Below, one piece after another: positions 9,388 through 18,088 of a stretch of DNA of 36,284 bases. The notes beneath the pieces are model-generated. The model did not search any database. It was given only the letters and a program-made list of their open reading frames with translations, and was not told where the DNA came from. The DNA comes from Actinomycetaceae bacterium. Lineage in GTDB: Bacteria; Actinomycetota; Actinomycetes; Actinomycetales; Actinomycetaceae. The DNA is taken from positions 1 to 36,284 of the forward strand of contig JAUNVG010000020.1 of the NCBI GenBank assembly GCA_030537735.1. The letters run 5' to 3'. Position 1 is the first letter of the stretch; each line of letters begins with the position of its first letter. Position numbers and translations under genes: made by a program.

Positions 9388-10256
9388 AACAGCAGTTCTC
9401 CGCACGGAAATTTGCCCGCTCATCAACCCTGCACCTATTAGCCTTAGTGGTCACAGCACTGTACCTGATACCGATGCTGTACATAATCATGGTGGCACTT
9501 ACCCCTAAAGGTGAGAACACTGCCACTGGGCTTCCGTCGCATTTTGCCTGGTCAAACTTCGCTGACTCGATGCAGGCTTCCGACTTCCCCCTGTTCTTCC
9601 TGAACTCCACAATCGTCACGCTTATCTCCACCGTGTGCCAAGTGATCCTGTCTTGCATGGCAGGTTACGCCTTAGCGAAAATGCCGATACGAGGAAGCAA
9701 ATACATCCTCTTCGGCCTAATCGCGCTACTGGTAATCCCGCCTGAAGTGATCATGGTTCCACTGTTCGTAATCCTCACCCATATCCCACTGATTGGTGGA
9801 AACGATATCTTCGGATCCGGTGGTGCCGGCCTCATGGACACATACACCGCGATGATCCTGCCTCATTTAGCGTCCGCACTGGGGATCTTCCTAATGCGAC
9901 AGTTCTACCTGGATCTACCAGATGAACTAGGGCAATCAGCGCGAGTTGATGGCGCCGGCGAGTTTAGGATATTCGCCCAGATCTACACGCCACTGGCCTT
10001 GCCGGCGGTGTCAGTAGTGACTGTACTAGCCTTCCAAAGTGCCTGGAATGACTTCCTATGGCCGTTAGTAACGGTGAAGTCTAATGAGATGCGAACCCTA
10101 CAACTGGGGTTGGCTGTCTTCTACCAGGAGAACTCCACCCAATGGAACCTCCTGATGGCTGCAGTTATCCTGATGACAATACCAATCATCTTGATCTTCC
10201 TCTACGGGCAACGCTTCTTCACGGACGGCATATCAGCGGGTGCGGTTAAACAATGA
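9384..10256 (+). CDS. ABC sugar transporter permease (MalG/UgpE-like)
   Basis: Second membrane subunit of the importer: 290 residues, about six transmembrane segments, first one at residues 15-35, and an EAA-type loop around SARVDGAGEFRIFAQIYTP near residue 185. It overlaps the preceding permease by four bases and the following sulfatase by four bases (ATGA at 10253-10256). The four genes from 7151 to 11677 therefore read as one mRNA in which transport and desulfation are made together. This is the strongest argument that the imported substrate carries sulfate esters. Confidence 0.93.
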   Translation: MKQQFSARKFARSSTLHLLALVVTALYLIPMLYIIMVALTPKGENTATGLPSHFAWSNFADSMQASDFPLFFLNSTIVTLISTVCQVILSCMAGYALAKMPIRGSKYILFGLIALLVIPPEVIMVPLFVILTHIPLIGGNDIFGSGGAGLMDTYTAMILPHLASALGIFLMRQFYLDLPDELGQSARVDGAGEFRIFAQIYTPLALPAVSVVTVLAFQSAWNDFLWPLVTVKSNEMRTLQLGLAVFYQENSTQWNLLMAAVILMTIPIILIFLYGQRFFTDGISAGAVKQ

Positions 10257-11677
10257 CAAACAAGCGCCCGAACTTCGTGTTTCTGCTTACTGACGACCAA
10301 GGACCGTGGGCAGTTCCCTGGAAAATGCCGGAACTGGTCATGCCCAACCTGCAGGAACTAGCTGACGAAGGCATTAGATTCGACAACTTCTACTGTGCCT
10401 CGCCAGTGTGCTCGCCGGCGCGCGCCTCGCTACTAACCGGACGCATGCCGTCTGCGCATGGCATACACGACTGGCTAGTGGGCGGGCGCGTCCCCCAGGC
10501 GTACCCCGATCGGTACTTGGACGATCTGACCACCTTCCCCGCAGTACTGGCCGCCAACGGCTACAAGTGCGGGCTTAGTGGCAAGTGGCACGTGGGGGAT
10601 TCGCGTGAACCTGCCCCCGGGTTCCGCAAGTGGTACGTCCACCGCTACGGCGGTGGACCGTACTACCACGCTCCCATCTGGCGTGAGGAAGAGGAAGCGG
10701 AAGAACCAAAATACTTCACCGAAGCCGTTGGCGACCATGCGGTAGAGTTCATCAACGCGCAAAATCCAGATGAACCCTTCTACCTGCACGTCGCTACCAC
10801 CGCGCCTCACGACCCGTGGGACAGTGACAACCATCCAACCGAGCTGTTGGACCTTTACAAGGACTGCGAATTCGAATCCGTCCCGCGCGAACCCCGCCAC
10901 CCGTGGACCGAGCCGCGTCGAGACGACTTCGAACACGCGTTCAACAACCCCGAAGAAAGCCTCAGAGGCTACTGCGCCTCCCTCACCGGAGTGGATATCG
11001 TCCTTGGGCGTATAAGGGAAACACTCCGGGCACGGGGACTGGAGGAAAACACCGTTATTCTCTACATGGCGGACAACGGCTTTTCCTGCGGACACCACGG
11101 AGTTTGGGGTAAAGGAAACGGAACTTACCCACTCAACTTCTGGGAAAACTCTGTTCGCGTACCATTCGTCATGTACATACCGCCCCAACTACGTGACGGC
11201 GTGCAAGTGTCAACTGTTAACGACCACCTGTCCGCAGTCAGCCTGTTTCCAACTGTCTGCGAACTCGCGGGAGTCAACCCACCGGAAGACCCCCTACGCG
11301 CCGGAGAATCATTCACCGCTCAAATGTACGACCAAGACTCGTCCTCGCAGCCGGTGGTGATATTCGACGAGTACGGTGGTGGACGCATGATTCGGCTCGA
11401 AGACTGGAAATATATCGAACGGTTTGACGGGCCAGCTGAGCTGTATAACCTAGCGCAGGATCCAGAAGAAAAGGAAAACCTCTGCGACCAGTATCAAACA
11501 GTAAGAGAGGAGCTGTCGGCACGGCTACGGCAATGGTTTAGCCTGCACCAAACACCGCTGCACTACGCTTACGATAAACCCGTGAGAGGCTACGGGCAGA
11601 TTCATCCAACCTGGCGGCGAGATGAGTCAAACCGGTACGTGGAAACAAACGAAAGTCACGACGGAGTGCGGGCGTAG
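10253..11677 (+). CDS. Formylglycine-dependent sulfatase 1 (type I, cytoplasmic)
   Basis: A 474-residue alkaline-phosphatase-fold sulfatase that should hydrolyse sulfate esters. Seen directly: metal-binding TDD at residues 13-15; the maturation motif C53-SPAR followed by ASLLTGR, where Cys53 would be oxidised to formylglycine; K111 and H113 in GKWHVG; H186 in APHDPW; D274-N275 in MADNG; and K288. All catalytic residues expected of the S1 family are present. There is no signal peptide: the first beta strand begins at residue 7. The enzyme is therefore probably cytoplasmic, acting after uptake. No maturase is in the window, so a formylglycine-generating enzyme must be encoded elsewhere. It ends 12 bases from the convergent GH31 gene. 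The exact sugar and sulfate position cannot be told. Confidence 0.93.
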   Translation: MTNKRPNFVFLLTDDQGPWAVPWKMPELVMPNLQELADEGIRFDNFYCASPVCSPARASLLTGRMPSAHGIHDWLVGGRVPQAYPDRYLDDLTTFPAVLAANGYKCGLSGKWHVGDSREPAPGFRKWYVHRYGGGPYYHAPIWREEEEAEEPKYFTEAVGDHAVEFINAQNPDEPFYLHVATTAPHDPWDSDNHPTELLDLYKDCEFESVPREPRHPWTEPRRDDFEHAFNNPEESLRGYCASLTGVDIVLGRIRETLRARGLEENTVILYMADNGFSCGHHGVWGKGNGTYPLNFWENSVRVPFVMYIPPQLRDGVQVSTVNDHLSAVSLFPTVCELAGVNPPEDPLRAGESFTAQMYDQDSSSQPVVIFDEYGGGRMIRLEDWKYIERFDGPAELYNLAQDPEEKENLCDQYQTVREELSARLRQWFSLHQTPLHYAYDKPVRGYGQIHPTWRRDESNRYVETNESHDGVRA

Positions 11678-11689
11678 ACGGCTGCTACT

Positions 11690-13288
11690 TCAGCGCTGAC
11701 GAGTGAAGTGGGGGAGCCGGTCAAGCGGCGTCGGTACGTCGAAGCACTGACCATCTTCCTCCACTTGGATCATTTCCTCACGGTCACTTAGCCACGTGCC
11801 GTGGGGGAGGAAGACTTCACGAGTAGTGGCCCCCTGCTTGACTTGCGGAGCCACCACCACGTCCTCGCCAAGGAAGAACTGGTCATTTATTCCCGCCGCC
11901 TGCGGATCGCTGCAGTGGAACGACATTGGACGCACAATTGGGACGCCGGTTTGCGCCGCAGCCTTAGCTAAATCCAAGATTAAAGGCGTGAACTTAGCAC
12001 GCAGCTGCAGCAGGTCACGCACCATCTGCAGATGCTGGGAATCGAGGATGCGAGCGGGGTTCATGGAAAACTGCATCATGGGCATCAGCGCCGCCACCTG
12101 GGCGTATCTGACCACGAACTCCTGGTCAACTTGGGACTGGGATGAACAGGAATTAACCTCCCCACCACCGATCATGTCGGGGCAAGTGTAGTAGTGGCCG
12201 ATCATGGCTTGCCCAAGTACCTCAGGCACCAGGGATTCGATTCCGAAAGCCCCCCACTCCGCGGGTTTGTCATGCAGTCGTTGCCCCAGAGGTTGACCGC
12301 CCATTTTCCAACAGGCTCGATACTCATTAAATGGGGTGTGGGTGCCGAACTCAGCCCAAGTCTGGCTGTGCTCTACCGGGGTGGCTTGGGCGTAGCTCAA
12401 GTCCCCCGGCTGGTAGAAACCAATGTCGCCGGCGTCGTACTTGAAGCCGTCTACTCCGATGGCTTGTAAAGCATCTAACTTCTTGCGTAACCAGGTCTGG
12501 GCCTGTGGGTTAGTGATATCTAAAATGGCGGAGAACCCGTTCCACCACCGGCGGATCGCGGTGTTTCCGTCGCGGTCGCGCAGCAGCAGGCCGGATTTTT
12601 CTAAGCTGCGGAACTGCTCTGAATCTGGGCTTACGAACGGCACCAACCAAAGGACCACGTGGAAACCGCGTGCGTGTAGATCACGTAGCATGCCTTCGGG
12701 GTCAGGGAAACGTCGAGTGTCGAAAATCCAGTCACCGTAGTCAGGCGCCCAGTTGTCGTCAATGAACAACGTCCCTGCGGGCAGGCCAGCTTCCAGTATG
12801 GAATCGACGTACTCCATCACCTTTTCTTGCGTGGGGTAAAAAGGCATCTCGATCCACGTGTTGTACTGCGGTCCGCTTAAGAGCTCTAACGCCGGGTGCG
12901 AACCGGAAGGTGGGAAGTGGTCTTTCATCACGCGGTAGTAGGCATCGGCCAGAGTGGACCCGGCCTGGCTGAGTTCGACGTGAGCATCCACCTGCGCGCC
13001 TGCGGAACTGAAGGAATAGGTGAAAGGGGTGTTTGAAACTAGGGTTCGCCCGCGCGTAGATATGAGATACGGAGCGCTCTGATTCGAACCGCGCGGTTGG
13101 CCATTTGGCAGTTTCCCCGGGTCGGCTAAGTCCCGTGTGAACTCGGTGTGACGATACGGAGCTAGCGTACCGACGTCAATTGTGCCGCCCCACCAGTATT
13201 CGCCTGGTTCCAGAGAGAAAACCAAGGTAAAGCCCTTTCGCGCCGAACTAAAATAGAAAGTGTCCAAACCTACTTTCTTTCTTAGCAC
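11690..13288 (-). CDS. GH31 glycosidase, MYORG-like putative alpha-galactosidase
   Basis: A retaining alpha-glycosidase of family GH31. The (beta/alpha)8 barrel is complete: LFIDDNWAPDYGDW, then GFKYDAGD with the expected nucleophile Asp (codon 12434-12436), and RLHDKPAEWG with the expected acid/base Asp 55 residues later, followed by PDMIGGGE. The spacing and the KxDAGD and PDMIGG motifs resemble the MYORG branch, whose characterised human member is an alpha-galactosidase; alpha-glucosidase activity is not excluded. No signal peptide. The start is unclear: the frame stays open into the divergent sulfatase, but those upstream residues merely mirror sulfatase 2. GTG at 13288 (532 residues) or TTG at 13267 are the only plausible starts, neither with a good ribosome binding site. 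The N-terminal beta domain may be shortened. Confidence 0.8.
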   Translation of the reverse strand: MLRKKVGLDTFYFSSARKGFTLVFSLEPGEYWWGGTIDVGTLAPYRHTEFTRDLADPGKLPNGQPRGSNQSAPYLISTRGRTLVSNTPFTYSFSSAGAQVDAHVELSQAGSTLADAYYRVMKDHFPPSGSHPALELLSGPQYNTWIEMPFYPTQEKVMEYVDSILEAGLPAGTLFIDDNWAPDYGDWIFDTRRFPDPEGMLRDLHARGFHVVLWLVPFVSPDSEQFRSLEKSGLLLRDRDGNTAIRRWWNGFSAILDITNPQAQTWLRKKLDALQAIGVDGFKYDAGDIGFYQPGDLSYAQATPVEHSQTWAEFGTHTPFNEYRACWKMGGQPLGQRLHDKPAEWGAFGIESLVPEVLGQAMIGHYYTCPDMIGGGEVNSCSSQSQVDQEFVVRYAQVAALMPMMQFSMNPARILDSQHLQMVRDLLQLRAKFTPLILDLAKAAAQTGVPIVRPMSFHCSDPQAAGINDQFFLGEDVVVAPQVKQGATTREVFLPHGTWLSDREEMIQVEEDGQCFDVPTPLDRLPHFTRQR

Positions 13289-13357
13289 ACTGCCGGGAAG
13301 GCTTCTGCGGTCTTGAAAGCGACACGCCGCGCGAAGTTTCCCAACTGAGGGGGAGGC

Positions 13358-14785
13358 ATGCAGCCAAACATCGTTTTCATTGTCACCGACGACCAAGGTC
13401 CGTGGGCAGTTCCGTGGCAAATGCCTGAACTACGCATGCCGCAACTGCAGCAGCTTGCCGATGAGGGAACCCGTTTTGAGTCTTTCTACTGTGCTTCTCC
13501 GGTGTGCTCTCCTGCGCGCGCCAGCCTCCTCACCGGGAAGATGCCTTCCGCCCACGGGGTACATGACTTCCTCACCGGTACCAACCATCCGCGTGCCTAC
13601 CCGGACACGTTCTTAGAGACCCAGCTAACTTTCCCCCATGTGCTAGCTGCCAGCGGATACGACTGCGCCATGATCGGAAAATAGCACGTGGGGGATGCGC
13701 ACGCACCCGCGCCCGGTTTCAACTACTGGTACGCTCACCGCTTCGGCGGCGGGCCGTACTACCATGCACCCATTTGGCAAGACGGCGAAGAAGCCTCTGA
13801 ACCGCGCTACTTCACCGAAGCTATCGGCGATGAAGCCGAAGCCTACCTGGAAAGGCGTGACACGACCTCACCGTTCCTGCTTTACCTGGCGCCCACCGCG
13901 CCCCACGACCCGTGGACGGAAGAAAACCACCCCCGGCGCTACCTCGACCTCTACCGCGGGTGCGACTTCCCGTCCGTGCCGCGCGAACAACCCCACCCCT
14001 GGACGCGTTGGCGCAAACGCGACTTCAACTGGGCCTTCGCGGACCCGGTTTCTTCCCTCACCGGATACTGCGCGTCCCTTTCTGCGGTAGATGACCTGAT
14101 TGGGCGAGTGCGATCCAAACTGCGAACGCGCGGCCTGGAAGACAACACCGTCATTATTTTCACTTCCGACAACGGCTTTTCCTGCGGGCACCGCGGCATC
14201 TGGGGGAAAGGCAACGGCACCTGGCCGCTGAACTTCTTCGAAAACTCCGTGCGCGTACCCTTCGTGCTTTACATTCCACCCGCCCTGCGTCAGCACTACC
14301 CGCACCTGCCGGCAGTGGTCACCGACCGGACTTCCGCCATCAGTGTTTTCGCCACCATCTGCACGCTCGCGAGAGCGACGCCACCACCTGACCCGCGTCG
14401 GGAAACACGCACCGCGTTCGAATCCAACGACCAGGTAATGGTGTTCGACGAATACGGTGGTGGGCGCATGGTCTTGGCCGGAAACTACAAGTACATATTG
14501 CGCGCCTATCACGAGGACGAGCTCTACGACCTCGAAAACGACCCCGGAGAAACAACTAACCTTGCTGACGACCCCTCGCTCGTGGAAGTGGTACGGCAGC
14601 TGCGGGGGAAGCTGGAGCGCTGGTTTGAACAGCGTGAAACCGCAGCTAATCGGGCGTTTGAGAATCCGGTTACCGGCTACGGGCAGATCCACCCGACGTG
14701 GCGCGGCAAAGGTGCGGACACGTACGTGCAGGGGTTGCGGCCGGCGCTTGCGGAGGAGGACAGTGACTACTCCGGGCAGTACTAG
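13358..14785 (+). pseudogene. Sulfatase 2, interrupted by a single in-frame TAG
   Basis: A third close paralogue of the window's sulfatases, with GGGGGAGG before the ATG. It reads normally through TDDQGPWAVPW and the maturation motif CSPARASLLTG, then meets TAG at 13682-13684. In both intact paralogues this codon is TGG, the Trp of GKWHVG; here it reads GK-stop-HVG. The same frame then stays open for 366 more codons with all later motifs (APHDPW, SDNGFSCGHRG, GKGNG) and the usual C-terminus. Joined length would be 475 residues, matching the 474 and 476 of its siblings. A 108-residue product would lack half the metal site and be inactive. A recent nonsense mutation is most likely; stop readthrough or a sequencing error are alternatives. 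It diverges from GH31. Confidence 0.9.
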
Positions 14786-14860
14786 TGGCGGACCCATAAG
14801 TAACCGGCTGCCACGACTGTTTGGCTTCAGGGTCAGTCGTTGGACTGCAGTCAGTCAATT

Positions 14861-14888
14861 TTGACCCCGGTGGTAGGCTTTCTAGTAA
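14861..14888 (+). promoter_or_regulatory. Possible pdxS promoter
   Basis: TTGACC at 14861-14866 and TAGTAA at 14883-14888 are separated by 16 bases and lie 35 bases before the pdxS start codon. The -35 box is good and the -10 box is moderate. A promoter here would let pdxST be expressed independently of the broken sulfatase upstream. Confidence 0.42.
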
Positions 14889-14922
14889 AAGCACAACATC
14901 GTTAATAGGGAAGAGGATAACC

Positions 14923-15813
14923 ATGACTGAAAAGACTTCTGCGGCTGACCGCGCCGCCCTCAACCGCCAGCTAGCGCAGATGCTTAAAGGTGGCGTAATC
15001 ATGGACGTCACCACCCCCGAGCAGGCTGAGATTGCGCAGGAAGCTGGTGCTTGCGCGGTGATGGCGCTGGAGCGTATTCCCGCAGATATTCGCGCTGCCG
15101 GTGGGATCTCTCGTATGTCTGACCCGGGCATGATTAAAGGCATTCAGGAAGCGGTTTCCATCCCGGTTATGGCTAAGTGCCGCATTGGGCACTTCGTGGA
15201 AGCGCAGCTGTTGGAAGCCATTGAGATTGACTACATTGACGAATCTGAAGTCCTCAGCCCAGCGGACGATGTGTACCACATTGATAAAACCCAGTTCAAA
15301 GTACCGTTCGTGTGCGGTGCGAAGAACCTGGGCGAGGCCCTGCGTCGCATCCAAGAAGGCGCCACTATGATCCGCACCAAGGGTGAGCCAGGCACCGGTG
15401 ACGTGGTGCAGGCCGTTACCCACATGCGTATGATGCAGGCCGAAATCCGCGCCCTTGCCGCCATGCGTGAGGACGAACTGTTCGAAGCTGCCAAGCAGCT
15501 GCAGGTTCCCTACGAACTGGTGAAGCAAGTGCACACCGACGGCAAACTGCCGGTAGTGAACTTCGCTGCCGGCGGCGTGGCCACTCCTGCGGATGCGGCG
15601 CTGATGATGCAACTGGGAGCCGAAGGCGTATTCGTGGGTTCGGGGATTTTCAAGTCCGGTGACCCCGCCAAGCGTGCTAAGGCGATCGTGGCGGCGGTGA
15701 CTAACTACACCGACGCGAAGTTGATTGCTGAAGTTTCCACCGGCCTGGGTGAAGCGATGGTGGGTATTAACCCCAGCGAAATCGCCGTACTCATGGCTGA
15801 ACGCGGCCAGTAA
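14923..15813 (+). CDS. pdxS: Pyridoxal 5'-phosphate synthase subunit PdxS
   Basis: PdxS condenses ribose 5-phosphate, glyceraldehyde 3-phosphate and ammonia from PdxT into PLP. The 296-residue protein is typical. The two catalytic lysines are seen: K85 in VMAKCRIGH and K153 in [10 protein letters not shown], 68 residues apart as in characterised homologues (K81 and K149 in Bacillus numbering). The ATG at 14923 follows AGGGAAGAGGA; a longer in-frame GTG-side extension is not credible. pdxT starts 30 bases later. The pair is wedged between sulfatase genes, an odd location for a vitamin pathway. No pdxR regulator gene is nearby. Confidence 0.97.
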   Translation: MTEKTSAADRAALNRQLAQMLKGGVIMDVTTPEQAEIAQEAGACAVMALERIPADIRAAGGISRMSDPGMIKGIQEAVSIPVMAKCRIGHFVEAQLLEAIEIDYIDESEVLSPADDVYHIDKTQFKVPFVCGAKNLGEALRRIQEGATMIRTKGEPGTGDVVQAVTHMRMMQAEIRALAAMREDELFEAAKQLQVPYELVKQVHTDGKLPVVNFAAGGVATPADAALMMQLGAEGVFVGSGIFKSGDPAKRAKAIVAAVTNYTDAKLIAEVSTGLGEAMVGINPSEIAVLMAERGQ

Positions 15814-15843
15814 TCTACCCGTAGTAGTGGTCTAACTGTAACT

Positions 15844-16467
15844 ATGACGCAAACAAAGAAAACCGTGGTTGGCGTGGTTGCCGTGCAGGGAGCTTTCGCC
15901 GAACACAGTCACGTCATGCATGAGCTAGGTTGCGAAGTGGTGGAAATACGCCAACCCAGCCACCTGCAAGAATTCGACGCGCTGATACTGCCGGGGGGAG
16001 AATCCACCGCCCAACGCAAACTGTTGCACGACTTAGGTTTGTTCGAACCACTGCGGCAACAGATCGAAGGGGGCACCCCCGTCCTCGCCACCTGTGCGGG
16101 CATGATCCTGCTGGCGCAGGAGGTGCGCGAAGGGCAAGGCTCGGGCGTACCAGCCCGCCACGCGCAGTTCGTCAGCGAATACCCCACGTTCGCCACCATG
16201 CCGGTCACGGTGGAGCGAAACGCCTACGGACGCCAGCTTGGCAGTTTCAAGACCGTCACCGATTTCGCCGGCCTGGGGAAGGTGGAAGCGACCTTTATCC
16301 GCGCCCCGTACGCGGCGCAAGTAGGTGAGGGCGTCAAGGTTCTTGCCAACGTGGAAGGCAAAGACGTGGCGGTGAGGTACCGAAATATGGTGGCGTTAGC
16401 GTTCCACCCGGAACTGGACGGGGATGTCATTCACCGCTGGTTCCTGGACGAAGTGGTGGCGCACTAA
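15844..16467 (+). CDS. pdxT: Pyridoxal 5'-phosphate synthase glutaminase subunit PdxT
   Basis: PdxT hydrolyses glutamine and channels ammonia to PdxS in a 12+12 complex. The class I amidotransferase triad is visible: Cys84 in ATCAGMILLA, and His188 and Glu190 in AFHPELDGD. The oxyanion-strand motif GGESTAQRK is near residue 52. Length (207) is normal for the family. It is the second gene of the pdxST unit. The sulfatase that follows begins 46 bases downstream with its own strong ribosome binding site, so PdxT and sulfatase 3 may share a transcript. Confidence 0.96.
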   Translation: MTQTKKTVVGVVAVQGAFAEHSHVMHELGCEVVEIRQPSHLQEFDALILPGGESTAQRKLLHDLGLFEPLRQQIEGGTPVLATCAGMILLAQEVREGQGSGVPARHAQFVSEYPTFATMPVTVERNAYGRQLGSFKTVTDFAGLGKVEATFIRAPYAAQVGEGVKVLANVEGKDVAVRYRNMVALAFHPELDGDVIHRWFLDEVVAH

Positions 16468-16513
16468 CGCAGCTGACAGTAACATCGCAGGTAGGAACGG
16501 GTAGGAGGCAGAA

Positions 16514-17944
16514 GTGACGGAGCAACGACCGAATATCGTTTTCGTGCTTACCGATGACCAGGGGCCGTGGGCGGTGCCTTGGAAGATGCCGGAACTGCAA
16601 ATGCCGAACCTGTCGCAAATGGCTCAGCGAGGCACTGTTTTCAATAACTTCTACTGCACCTCCCCGGTGTGTTCCCCGGCGCGAGCCTCACTCCTGACCG
16701 GACGTATGCCTTCCGCGCACGGGGTAAACGATTGGCTGGTGGGTACCCGCCATCCGCAGGCTCGCCCTGACATTTATTTAGATGACGTTACGTTGTTGCC
16801 GGCAGTGCTGGCGGGAGCTGGCTACCGGTGTGCTTTGACTGGTAAGTGGCACGTGGGGGAGTCGCGTGAACCGGCGCCGGGTTTCGTTAGCTGGTATGCC
16901 CATCAATACGGTGGCGGACCATACTATGACGCGCCGATTTGGGATGAGGAAGGTAATCCCACCACGGAGCCGGAATACTTCACTAACGCGGTGGCGGCGC
17001 GTGCGGTGGATTTCATTCGCGACTATGACAGTGAGGACCCGTTCTTCCTTTTCGTGGCGACCACCGCTCCTCACGACCCGTGGGATGCTTCGAATCATCC
17101 CGATGAGTTACTTGACCTGTACGCCGATTGTGATTTCCCGTCGGTGCCGCGCGAAGAACCGCATCCGTGGGTGGAGCCGCGGGCGGAGCATTTCGCTCAC
17201 GCTTTCGCCGATCCGGAGCCTTCGCTGAGAGGTTACTGTGCGTCTTTAACCGGCGTGGATCGGCTAATGGGCCAGATCCAACAAGCCCTGTCGCAGCGTG
17301 ATTTCACCGAGAACACGGTCGTGATTTACATGGCTGATAATGGCTTCTCATGCGGCCACCACGGCATTTGGGGCAAAGGTAATGGGACTTGGCCGCTGAA
17401 CTTTTTCGAGAACTCTGTGCGCGTTCCCATGGTGATCGATATCCCTGCGTCCTTGCGTGAGCGCTTCGAGTTCCCCGCCCAAGTCGATGACCACGTTTCT
17501 GCCGCCAGTTTCTTCCCTACGATTTGTGACCTGGCGGGAGTGCAGCCCCCGGTGGATCCGTTGCGCGCCGGAGTGTCGCTGCTGCAGGATGGCAAATACC
17601 GCGGCTGCGCGGACCCGGTGGGCGTGTTTGATGAGTACGGTGGCGGGCGTATGGTGCGTTCGGGACAGTGGAAGCTGGTGGAGCGTTTCGACGGGCCAAC
17701 GGAGCTGTATGACTTAGACGCCGACCCGGAAGAAAAGCGTAACCTGGCAGGGCAAGCGGCTTACGAGGACGTGCAGCAGCGTTTGTCGCAGGTGTTGCGT
17801 TCGTGGTTTGGTGCGCATGAAACCGCGCAGCACAGCGGGTGGGAGTTGCCGGTCAGTGGGCTGGGGCAGATTCACCCGAATTGGCGCAGTCGCGGGGATG
17901 AGGCGTTCGTTCAGGGTGGGTCGTGTAACGACGGTAATCACTAG
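16514..17944 (+). CDS. Formylglycine-dependent sulfatase 3 (type I, cytoplasmic)
   Basis: A 476-residue paralogue of sulfatase 1 with the same motif order: TDDQGPWAVPW, SPVCSPARASLLTGR (Cys to formylglycine), GKWHVG, APHDPW, MADNGFSCGHHG and GKGNG. All predicted catalytic and calcium-binding residues are intact. There is no signal peptide. The start is GTG at 16514, five bases after AGGAGG. Divergence from its siblings is spread along the protein and concentrated in loops that usually set sugar and sulfate-position specificity, so the paralogues may remove sulfates at different positions. Codon choice looks more G/T-ending than in sulfatase 1, hinting at a separate history. Substrate is unknown. 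Confidence 0.92.
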   Translation: MTEQRPNIVFVLTDDQGPWAVPWKMPELQMPNLSQMAQRGTVFNNFYCTSPVCSPARASLLTGRMPSAHGVNDWLVGTRHPQARPDIYLDDVTLLPAVLAGAGYRCALTGKWHVGESREPAPGFVSWYAHQYGGGPYYDAPIWDEEGNPTTEPEYFTNAVAARAVDFIRDYDSEDPFFLFVATTAPHDPWDASNHPDELLDLYADCDFPSVPREEPHPWVEPRAEHFAHAFADPEPSLRGYCASLTGVDRLMGQIQQALSQRDFTENTVVIYMADNGFSCGHHGIWGKGNGTWPLNFFENSVRVPMVIDIPASLRERFEFPAQVDDHVSAASFFPTICDLAGVQPPVDPLRAGVSLLQDGKYRGCADPVGVFDEYGGGRMVRSGQWKLVERFDGPTELYDLDADPEEKRNLAGQAAYEDVQQRLSQVLRSWFGAHETAQHSGWELPVSGLGQIHPNWRSRGDEAFVQGGSCNDGNH

Positions 17945-17996
17945 GGTTGGTAACCATCGTCACCCTTATCGGAAATCCTATATGGGTAGGTCATAG

Positions 17997-18020
17997 GGCC
18001 TAATCTTGGTAAGATAGGCC
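17997..18020 (+). promoter_or_regulatory. Inverted repeat over a putative ppdK promoter
   Basis: GGCCT-A-ATCTT at 17997-18007 pairs with AAGATAGGCC at 18011-18020 across a 3-base loop, leaving one bulged A. The right arm overlaps TAAGAT (18010-18015), a fair -10 box about 70 bases before ppdK. It could be an operator for ppdK or a hairpin at the end of the sulfatase 3 transcript, though no T-run follows. Confidence 0.35.
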
Positions 18021-18088
18021 ACAGTGTGTGCGCAGTAGCCGCACTGCAAGCGGACCGAATCCGAACAACAGAAAGTAGAGGCCAACGA

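Noticed and set aside
13289..13420. Extended GH31 N-terminus starting at TTG 13420
   Set aside because: Those residues mirror the TDDQGPWAVPW coding segment of sulfatase 2, and the same mirror frame appears opposite sulfatase 3.
13682..13684. Pyrrolysine or other recoding at the sulfatase 2 TAG
   Set aside because: The paralogues have ordinary Trp (TGG) here and no recoding signal or pyl gene is visible; a plain nonsense mutation is simpler.
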